From contig JAEYXG010000279.1 of assembly GCA_023428585.1 (NCBI GenBank), forward strand, positions 1-7,436: a DNA stretch of 7,436 bases, given 5' to 3'. Source of the DNA: Bacteroidota bacterium (lineage in GTDB: Bacteria > Bacteroidota > Bacteroidia > Bacteroidales > Lentimicrobiaceae). Position 1 is the stretch's first letter; the number at the start of each line of letters is the position of its first letter. The translations under genes and the position numbers were made by a program. This document shows positions 1 to 6,462 of this stretch, piece by piece. Under the pieces are notes generated by a model. It saw only the letters and a program-made list of their open reading frames with translations, was not told where the DNA came from and made no database searches.

Positions 1-1
1 C

Positions 2-1159
2 AGTAAACCTGCATCGATTAATGTTCAGTCAGAAACTGATAATTACAGGACCACCTATCCTAAGTCGGTTGCTCCATTTATAGCCCGGACCAGTGATCAA
101 TTACTTGACATGGTTGCTATTTCGCAAAATGCCGACATTTCTGCAACCTCCACGAATTTCCCTGTGGCTATAACCGGCATGGAATCAGTGAATGGAACAG
201 CGTCTCCGGTTATCCTCAGGAATCCGGTTATTGTAAGAAATCAAATAATTCAATCCTATATCTGGCCCTATTCAGGGGTAGAGATATTGCTTGACAATGA
301 TCTCTTTAGTAATACTGACAGGTATTATACCAATGGAGTATGCATCCGGTACCGGTCGCCGGCTCTGGCTTTCTGGAAGATCAATACCATTCTCCCGGTA
401 AACACGAAGCGGAGTATGGAGTATAACAGTCTGGAGATTCGCCATGCCATGTATACACCTTTCACAACCAAAGAACCTCCACTATTGGATGGCGACCGGC
501 CATATGCTTCTGCCATGTATTTAAAATTCGCACGCAGATCAGATTCTCCTGATAAAGGCGTCACCCAGATTGCATCATTCGATATTGGTGTTATTGGCAA
601 AGCGGCCTTGGGCAGCGTATTGCAGAAAGGGGTACATGCCGGTTTACCAACAAACGATGAGCCTTTGGGCTGGGAAACACAAATAGGAAATGACATCGTG
701 CTGAATTACAATTATAAGGTTCTGAAGCAATTGGCTACTACCGGTAGCTTCAGTGCATTCACCATTAGTGCCGCATCATTGGGAACCCTTAACACTTCAG
801 CCGAAACCGGACTGGGTATTAGAGTGACCAATTCCAATTATTTCATGGCACCTCTTCCAACTGATTTTATGAATCTCCAACAAATAAAAGGCAGAAAGTG
901 GCAGTTTATATTCGAATCAAATATAACAACGCGTATTGTTGGATATAATGCAACACTTAGTGGTGGAATAATGAACAAGGATAACGTTTATGTGTTAAAG
1001 CCGGACGAAATTGAAAGACTGGTTTTCTGTGCCGATGCAGGCATAACCGTTAGGCATGGAAAATATGGTCTCAAATTGGCGCAATATTACTTATCCAATG
1101 AATTTAAAGAGGGGAAAAATCACTTTTGGGGACAGGCAGGTATAAATATTGGATTCTGA
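2..1159 (+). CDS. LpxR-family outer-membrane lipid A 3'-O-deacylase, 5'-truncated by the window edge
   Basis: The product resembles LpxR (DUF2219), a calcium-dependent outer-membrane beta-barrel that removes the 3'-acyloxyacyl chain of lipid A. The frame is open from base 2. The first ATG, at 110, is unlikely to be the true start, because no signal peptide follows it and coding sequence precedes it. Counting from that ATG, the family core begins near residue 56 with the LDNDLF motif (N63, D64), then DRYYTNG (70-76), K121, GDRPYASA (128-135) and QKGVH (172-176). Aligned from memory with Salmonella LpxR, these match the active-site Asn9/Asp10, Thr34, Lys67, Gln118 and His122. The protein ends in Phe within an alternating hydrophobic strand, as expected for a BAM-assembled barrel. 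About 90 Ser/Thr/Asn-rich residues precede the core, which is longer than I expect for the family. The CapA-like gene starts 11 bases downstream. The family call is firm; activity on lipid A is inferred. Confidence 0.85.
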   Translation, partial: SKPASINVQSETDNYRTTYPKSVAPFIARTSDQLLDMVAISQNADISATSTNFPVAITGMESVNGTASPVILRNPVIVRNQIIQSYIWPYSGVEILLDNDLFSNTDRYYTNGVCIRYRSPALAFWKINTILPVNTKRSMEYNSLEIRHAMYTPFTTKEPPLLDGDRPYASAMYLKFARRSDSPDKGVTQIASFDIGVIGKAALGSVLQKGVHAGLPTNDEPLGWETQIGNDIVLNYNYKVLKQLATTGSFSAFTISAASLGTLNTSAETGLGIRVTNSNYFMAPLPTDFMNLQQIKGRKWQFIFESNITTRIVGYNATLSGGIMNKDNVYVLKPDEIERLVFCADAGITVRHGKYGLKLAQYYLSNEFKEGKNHFWGQAGINIGF

Positions 1160-1170
1160 AAACCACTTCT

Positions 1171-2355
1171 ATGGTCATTAACATAGTACGATATGCCTTG
1201 ATTGTTACTTCTCTGTTTGTTGCCGCACAGGTTAGCAACAGCGAGAAAATAGAACAGAAGAGTGCACCATACGATAGGCAACTGACCATACTCATTGCCG
1301 GCGACATCATGCAGCATGGCCCGCAGATTACCTCCGCCTGGGATGATTCCACCCGAACATACGATTATACCTCTTGTTTTCAATATATTGCTCCTATTGT
1401 AACAAGTAAGGACATTGCCATTGCCAATCTGGAAGTAACTCTGGCAGGGAAGCCATTTACAGGGTATCCTCAGTTCAGCGCACCTGATGAACTTGCTGTG
1501 GCTGCCGGGAATGCAGGATTTGATATCCTGGCGACAGCCAATAACCATAGTTGCGACAGAGGTGATGATGGCATTCTGAGAACAGTTAGAGTGCTTGACA
1601 GTCTTGGCATTAAAAGAACAGGCACTTTTATTGACAGTGCTGATTTTCGAAATAACCACCCTTTGCTTTTTACTCAAAATGATATTAAGGTGGCGCTTTT
1701 GAACTATACCTACGGAACTAACGGACTCTCATTTAATTATCCGGCCATGGTCAATCTGATAGATGAACAAAGGATAGTCGATGACCTGGCTTATACAAAA
1801 GGCCTGAATCCCGATTTCATACTTGTTTTCCTTCACTGGGGAAATGAATACGAACTACTTCCCTCAACCATTCAACAACAATTGGCAGCCCTTTGTAGAG
1901 AAAACGGTGCCGATGCAGTAATAGGCTCTCATCCGCATGTGGTGCAACCCATGGAGTATTATAACACTGAGGATTCCACCCAGCGAAACCATCTGCTGGT
2001 ATACTCACTTGGAAATTACGTTTCCAACCAACGCGACAGGTACAGGGATGGGGGTGCAATGGTAAGCTTCACACTGCTGAAAACTTGGAATCGGAAAACA
2101 ATTATTAATCCGGAGTATCATCTTACCTGGGTGTATACACCGGTTGAAAATGGCAAGAAAAACTATTATATAGTTCCTGTAAACCAGCTTTATAGCGATA
2201 AAAAGGTATCAGGAAGCCGGTTAGAAGATGATGTCTTATTCCGCCTCAGAAACATGGATTCATTGGAGGTGAATAAAATGAACACCTTTATCAACGACTC
2301 ACGTGAACGGCTAAACCAATGGCCCAATGCCATAAGTGAAGCAGATTCCAAATAA
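1171..2355 (+). CDS. CapA-family protein (PGA_cap, metallophosphatase-like fold), secreted
   Basis: This 394-residue protein belongs to the CapA / PGA_cap family, named after a poly-gamma-glutamate capsule protein; most members have no proven function. I chose ATG 1171 because it gives a signal peptide (R7, hydrophobic 8-19, possible cleavage after Ala19, no lipobox Cys). A TTG at 1126 in the same frame would overlap lpxR and spoil the signal. No Shine-Dalgarno is visible. The motifs in order are GDIMQH (44-49), ANLE (85-88), ANNHSCDRG (123-131), FLHWGNEYE (220-228), GSHPHVVQP (252-260) and YSLGNYVSNQR (278-288). D45, N125, H126, H222, H254 and H256 are the probable metal or catalytic site by analogy with calcineurin-like phosphoesterases. 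No capB or capC lies in view, so a role in polyglutamate synthesis is not supported. It probably shares a transcript with the LpxR gene upstream, suggesting an envelope or surface-polymer role, which is inference. Its stop is 3 bases from the stop of the opposing AsmA gene. Confidence 0.9.
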   Translation: MVINIVRYALIVTSLFVAAQVSNSEKIEQKSAPYDRQLTILIAGDIMQHGPQITSAWDDSTRTYDYTSCFQYIAPIVTSKDIAIANLEVTLAGKPFTGYPQFSAPDELAVAAGNAGFDILATANNHSCDRGDDGILRTVRVLDSLGIKRTGTFIDSADFRNNHPLLFTQNDIKVALLNYTYGTNGLSFNYPAMVNLIDEQRIVDDLAYTKGLNPDFILVFLHWGNEYELLPSTIQQQLAALCRENGADAVIGSHPHVVQPMEYYNTEDSTQRNHLLVYSLGNYVSNQRDRYRDGGAMVSFTLLKTWNRKTIINPEYHLTWVYTPVENGKKNYYIVPVNQLYSDKKVSGSRLEDDVLFRLRNMDSLEVNKMNTFINDSRERLNQWPNAISEADSK

Positions 2356-2358
2356 CCA

Positions 2359-5175
2359 CTATTTTGTTCTAGCCTGAGCCTCTGCCCTTAACTTTTCAGC
2401 TTCCTGTCGGGCTTTGGCCATAATGGCATCAGCCTGTTTTTGGGCTTCAGTGGTAACACCGGTAGCTTTCTTGTCAGCCTCGCTTTTTACAGTTTCAGCA
2501 GCCTTTTTAGCTGCAAGTTCACCGATTGGACCTTTCTTCTTGCCTTCTGCAATTAGTTGATTAGCCTTTAAGTTAGCTTCATCCCTGATCTTCTGGGCTG
2601 CTTGTGCTCCGGCGGCAACGATCTTGTTTGCCTGCAACTGTGCTTCATCCAATAACTTCTGTGCCCGGGCATTTGCTTCCTCAATATACTTGCTTGCCTC
2701 GGCTTTTACCTGACCAACGGCTTCTTCCTTTTTCTGCTGTATTGTCTCCTTGATATTTTCCTTCAATCCGGTTGTGGCACTTTTAATACTGGTTGATATT
2801 TTTGGATCAGTAACCGTGCCTGTAATAAGCACTGAAACGGGAACTGTCTCTCCCACACTGAAGTTTGCCCCTTTATCGTTAACCTGTTTCACCAGATTAT
2901 TAAGCACGCTATTGGCAGCGCCACCAAATGCACTCCTGGGAATGGAAAGATCCATCACATATTCAAGTGTTTGGTCAAAAGAATTCCATCCCGAAACCAC
3001 GGCATTGATATTTCCCAGCTTTGCATCAAATGGTTTAACCATTACTCTGCCATCTTCTACTGCAAAGGAGAGATTAATTTTATCAACTGCCCACTTCTTC
3101 AATTGATCCATCTTAAGTGCATCACCCAATTTGTCGAAAGTTGCAAGGTTACTGATTAGCACCTCCGGTGATGTTAAATTACCACTGCTGATCAATGTAG
3201 AAATCAACGGCATCATATCTGATCCCAGCTTAGTGGAAAGATGCAGGGCCGAGCTTATCTTTCCGGAAGCCTTGCTGGCAATTGGCGCCAGTTTTTCAAT
3301 GGTTAGAAAGTTCTTAAAGGTCTCACTAATCTCAATACTGCTCACATTCATGGCTAAATCAATGAAAGGTTCATTGGGCACCTTGGTAGAATATGTGCCA
3401 TTTATGGTCATTTGACCCTGCATGGCATTGAACTTAACATCCTGGAGCGTAAGGGTTTGATCTTTAACTTTAAGAATCCCTGTGGCATTGGTTAACTCCA
3501 ACTTATCATAAATCACTTTTTCAAATGATGAATTCAATAGAAATGCCATGTTCTTCGGTATTTCAATGACAGAGAGTTTTGATGAGCTTGTATCGTGAGT
3601 TTCTGCTTCATCAGATGACATGAAGTCATTGATGTTGAAATAATTTGACTGCATATCCATGACACCTGCAAGTTCACCTTTATCAAAGGCGTAGGCCAGA
3701 TAGTTCGAAAGACTTCCGCTGGCTGAGATATCGTTCTTGCCAATGGTCATATTCATGTTTGGCATGGAAATTTCAGAGGTTGATAAATCGAATCGGGCCT
3801 TTGATATTGTGATTCCCTCAGAAAATGCGGCAGTATTGTAAACGAGATCAGCAAAATCAAGTGAACCATTGGCCTTGAATTCATTAAAGCGCTGATTCTC
3901 AATATCAGACTGATTACCTTTTACTGCAAAATCAGCAACAACCAATCCTGATAATTTATCACCATCATCCAATGGATAGAATTTTGAAACATCGGCCAAA
4001 TTCAAGGTTCCGTCAACCATCACATCAAGATAAGGATCACTTACAGGCGTTCTAACATGCAATATCGCATCAATCGGATTACCCATCATTTCTAGATGGA
4101 ACTTCTCAACATCAATAATTGTAGCGTCGGGAACTCCGGTGGGGTTGTCAATTACTGCTTTAACATTTATATTCTCAACAGTTCCGGGCAAATCAGGATA
4201 TTTAAACATACCATTGGTGATGCCGAGGTTTATTCCAAAGGCAGGAACTGTGTTATCATCGTAATGACCTTTAACATATCCATTAAAGGCCAATGACCCG
4301 GCACTCTTCATTTTATCAAAGTCCTTTGAATAAATGGCCGGTACCAATGAAAGGAAGTGCCTGAACTCGTTCTTAACGGCTTCAAAGCTAATATCCATAT
4401 CGTAACCGTTTTCAGGCATGGCAAAGAAGCCCTTTGCAAGCACTTCAAGGTCATTTATGAAAAGATGTGCATCGGGAAAGGTGAATTTAAATTTATCAAG
4501 ATCAGCAGTTATCCTGGTGTCGAGATTTGCATGTGCCTTGCTTAAATAGGGAATGCCATCATAATTCACAAAGAGGTCAGCAACTTGAGTTTTCGTATCG
4601 AGATCAGAAACAACCTCACGCAAATCACCTTTAATTAGACTGTTTACACCGGTAGCCCTTACATAAGTAGGAATGGAGGCGTCATCATAAACGATAAGAG
4701 AATTGTTGATCTTGAATCTCTTCAAAGCGACTTTAAACTGAGAAGGTTCCGAAACCGTATCTGAAACCGCGGTTGAATCCTCTTTCATTATATCCCAGTT
4801 AGCGCGTCCATCTTCCAATACCTTCAGATAAATACGTGCATTATCCACATCAATTGTTCTCACTTCATACTCATTGCCTTTTATAACGCTCATTAAATTA
4901 ATGCTCATACTCAATCGTGGAACGCTGATAAGGGTATCAGCCTTGAATTGGTCAACACCTTCAATGCTTAATGAGTGAATGGAAATGGAAATATCAGGGA
5001 AGCTGCGGATTAGTGACAAACCAATGTCGGAAAATTCAACCTTGGCATTCAGATTTTCATTGATTGCCTTTTTAGCCTTTTCCGAAATCTTTCCTTTAAA
5101 AGCAAAGGGCAGAACAATAATAATTGCAAGAAAGAGGATGATAACAATTGCAAGAGCTTTAAGTAACTTTTTCAT
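2359..5175 (-). CDS. AsmA-like inner-membrane-anchored envelope protein with C-terminal 11-residue-repeat helix
   Basis: The product is a 938-residue AsmA-family protein. Relatives (AsmA, TamB, YhdP) are anchored in the inner membrane and extend a long beta-sheet groove into the periplasm; several are linked to phospholipid transport to the outer membrane or to outer-membrane protein assembly. Visible are a Lys-flanked membrane anchor (about residues 5-26) and the AsmA N-terminal pattern with SLIRSFPDISI (54-64) and ANWDI (125-129). A long run of alternating strands follows, then the AsmA C-terminal module ending in VPVSVLITGTVTDPKIS (778-794). From about 822 to 938 the protein becomes an Ala/Lys/Glu/Gln-rich helical tail of 11-residue units (separate entry). 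The start ATG is well supported by the anchor right after it; the region upstream is A-rich with no Shine-Dalgarno. aroC lies 41 bases upstream with no terminator between, so the two probably share a transcript. The family is firm; the exact substrate is unknown. Confidence 0.9.
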   Translation of the reverse strand: MKKLLKALAIVIILFLAIIIVLPFAFKGKISEKAKKAINENLNAKVEFSDIGLSLIRSFPDISISIHSLSIEGVDQFKADTLISVPRLSMSINLMSVIKGNEYEVRTIDVDNARIYLKVLEDGRANWDIMKEDSTAVSDTVSEPSQFKVALKRFKINNSLIVYDDASIPTYVRATGVNSLIKGDLREVVSDLDTKTQVADLFVNYDGIPYLSKAHANLDTRITADLDKFKFTFPDAHLFINDLEVLAKGFFAMPENGYDMDISFEAVKNEFRHFLSLVPAIYSKDFDKMKSAGSLAFNGYVKGHYDDNTVPAFGINLGITNGMFKYPDLPGTVENINVKAVIDNPTGVPDATIIDVEKFHLEMMGNPIDAILHVRTPVSDPYLDVMVDGTLNLADVSKFYPLDDGDKLSGLVVADFAVKGNQSDIENQRFNEFKANGSLDFADLVYNTAAFSEGITISKARFDLSTSEISMPNMNMTIGKNDISASGSLSNYLAYAFDKGELAGVMDMQSNYFNINDFMSSDEAETHDTSSSKLSVIEIPKNMAFLLNSSFEKVIYDKLELTNATGILKVKDQTLTLQDVKFNAMQGQMTINGTYSTKVPNEPFIDLAMNVSSIEISETFKNFLTIEKLAPIASKASGKISSALHLSTKLGSDMMPLISTLISSGNLTSPEVLISNLATFDKLGDALKMDQLKKWAVDKINLSFAVEDGRVMVKPFDAKLGNINAVVSGWNSFDQTLEYVMDLSIPRSAFGGAANSVLNNLVKQVNDKGANFSVGETVPVSVLITGTVTDPKISTSIKSATTGLKENIKETIQQKKEEAVGQVKAEASKYIEEANARAQKLLDEAQLQANKIVAAGAQAAQKIRDEANLKANQLIAEGKKKGPIGELAAKKAAETVKSEADKKATGVTTEAQKQADAIMAKARQEAEKLRAEAQARTK
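2362..2712 (-). repeat. Hendecad (11-residue) repeat tail of the AsmA-like protein
   Basis: Residues 822-938 divide cleanly into 11-residue units: QVKAEASKYIE, EANARAQKLLD, EAQLQANKIVA, AGAQAAQKIRD, EANLKANQLIA. A Gly/Lys/Pro-containing break at about 877-886 (bases 2518-2547) follows, then LAAKKAAETVK, SEADKKATGVT, TEAQKQADAIM, AKARQEAEKLR and a partial last unit. Ala recurs at unit positions 6-7 and an aliphatic residue at position 9 or 10. This spacing suits a straight or slightly right-handed amphipathic helix, as in LEA-type or apolipoprotein-like proteins and some right-handed coiled coils. The repeat is at protein level; the DNA copies have diverged, so it is not a recent tandem duplication. 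Confidence 0.85.
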
Positions 5176-5216
5176 GATCGTATTTTTAACTGATAACGAT
5201 GGGTATTTACAAACTA

Positions 5217-6317
5217 TTATTTACTATCCGCTTGAATATTGGGCTTAATAATTCCGGCCATCAGCATCAAGTCGGAAATAACAATGGCAGCCATAGCCTC
5301 TACAACCGGAACAGCCCTTGGTACAATGCAAACATCATGCCGGCCACCAATAATCAGTTCCATAGGATTTCCCTTCTTATCAATAGTTTGCTGGGGCTTG
5401 CCAATAGATGAAACAGGTTTGAATGCAACTCTAAAGTAAATATCCTGTCCTGACGAGATTCCGCCCAATACACCACCGGCATGGTTTGTGGCAGGTGTAA
5501 TAATGCCATCCACAATGTTGTAAGTATCATTATGCTCTGAACCTTTTATTGATGCTGCATAAAAACCTTCGCCGTATTCAAAGCCTTTCACGGCATTGAT
5601 GCTAAGCATGGCGGCACCCAATAATGCCTGTATCTTATCGTACACCGGCTCTCCCAATCCTGGGGGAACGCCTTTGATAACACAGGTAACTACACCGCCT
5701 GCTGAATCACCTTCGGCTTTGATATCATCCAAATATGCATTTATGAGCTGTTCAGTCAAGGGGTCAGGACATCTTACCGCTGATTGGTCAACAGTTGATA
5801 GATCAAGCTCTGAATAGGAGACCGGAATACTAATAGGCCCTATTTGCGAAACATAACCAGTGATACTTATGCCGTATTGATGAAGCAAGCGGTTACATAA
5901 AGCACCGGCTGCAACCCTTACTGCTGTTTCACGTGCTGATGAACGCCCTCCACCGCGATGGTCATAATTACCATACTTCTTCTCATAGGTATAGTCGGCA
6001 TGCGATGGTCGGTAAACTTCCTTCAGATGATCATAGTCGGATGACTTCTGTGAAGTATTCCTGATAATAAATGCAATAGGTGCGCCCGTAGTTTTACCCT
6101 CAAACACACCTGATACAAATTCTACAATATCAGGTTCTTTACGAGGTGTGCTGAATGATTGAACACCTGGAGCCCTACGGTTAAGGGATTCCTGGATAAA
6201 GTCAACATCAACGGCAAATCCTGATGGGAATCCATCAATGACGCCACCAATCATACTGCCGTGCGACTCACCAAACGATGTAAGTTTGAGTAATCTGCCT
6301 ATTGTATTGCCTGCCAT
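5217..6317 (-). CDS. aroC: Chorismate synthase
   Basis: This enzyme catalyses the last shikimate-pathway step, converting 5-enolpyruvylshikimate-3-phosphate to chorismate by anti-1,4 elimination of phosphate with reduced FMN; it acts in the cytosol as a tetramer. The 366 residues match the usual family length. Signatures are intact: FGESHG (15-20, His19), RRAPG (47-51), RPSHADYTY (103-111, His106), GGGRSSARETAVRVAAGA (122-139) and the C-terminal RHDVCIVPRAVPVVEAM (326-342). The ATG at 6317 gives the normal N-terminus. No Shine-Dalgarno is present. A terminator ends 49 bases upstream of the start, so aroC most likely has its own promoter at or within that terminator region, though I could not identify boxes matching the Bacteroidota consensus. 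Downstream, 41 bases separate it from the AsmA gene. No other shikimate genes are in view. The gene looks intact and functional. Confidence 0.98.
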   Translation of the reverse strand: MAGNTIGRLLKLTSFGESHGSMIGGVIDGFPSGFAVDVDFIQESLNRRAPGVQSFSTPRKEPDIVEFVSGVFEGKTTGAPIAFIIRNTSQKSSDYDHLKEVYRPSHADYTYEKKYGNYDHRGGGRSSARETAVRVAAGALCNRLLHQYGISITGYVSQIGPISIPVSYSELDLSTVDQSAVRCPDPLTEQLINAYLDDIKAEGDSAGGVVTCVIKGVPPGLGEPVYDKIQALLGAAMLSINAVKGFEYGEGFYAASIKGSEHNDTYNIVDGIITPATNHAGGVLGGISSGQDIYFRVAFKPVSSIGKPQQTIDKKGNPMELIIGGRHDVCIVPRAVPVVEAMAAIVISDLMLMAGIIKPNIQADSK

Positions 6318-6366
6318 GAAGCTAATTTAAGGAATAAATTAAAAACAAAGACGACTTCATTATGTT

Positions 6367-6399
6367 AAAAAAGAAGGGTAAGAAATTAATCTACCCTTC
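6367..6399 (-). terminator. Intrinsic (Rho-independent) terminator of the DUF349 gene
   Basis: A perfect 8-bp inverted repeat, GAAGGGTA (6373-6380) and TACCCTTC (6392-6399), encloses an 11-nt A/T-rich loop. Read on the minus strand, the second arm is followed directly by six T residues (6367-6372), the classic stem plus U-tract layout. It lies 64 bases past the stop codon of the DUF349 gene and 49 bases before the aroC start. It should therefore end the DUF349 transcript and separate it from aroC. On the plus strand the hairpin lacks a matching U-tract, so it is directional. Confidence 0.85.
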
Positions 6400-6462
6400 C
6401 AACAACAACGATGAATTATGTATGCGTCACATGATCATGCAATCTGCAATGCATACTGAATA

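Noticed and set aside
110..112. ATG 110 as the start of the LpxR-family gene
   Set aside because: The frame is open upstream to the window edge and no export signal follows this ATG, although the product must reach the outer membrane.
325..696. A 123-codon minus-strand open frame opposite the LpxR-family gene
   Set aside because: It mirrors strongly conserved deacylase codons and shows no independent motif or start signal.
1126..1170. TTG at 1126 as the start of the CapA-like gene
   Set aside because: It overlaps the deacylase gene by 34 bases and puts extra polar residues before a signal peptide that begins properly at ATG 1171.
1120..1677. A 185-codon open frame on the minus strand opposite the CapA-like gene
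   Set aside because: It lies wholly antisense to a gene with clear family motifs, and its translation is Cys/Ser-rich with no recognisable domain or coherent fold pattern.
1171..2355. A poly-gamma-glutamate capsule operon
   Set aside because: The CapA-family domain is clear, but there is no capB-, capC- or capD/ggt-like gene beside it, so the pathway claim is unsupported.
2750..3415. Several plus-strand open frames of 62 to 118 codons inside the AsmA-like gene
   Set aside because: They are antisense frames of a continuous 938-residue reading frame with AsmA features throughout; none has a family signature.
5176..5225. Possible promoter TAGTTTG upstream of the AsmA-like gene
   Set aside because: It has one spacer base too few for TAnnTTTG and no suitably placed TTG box upstream.
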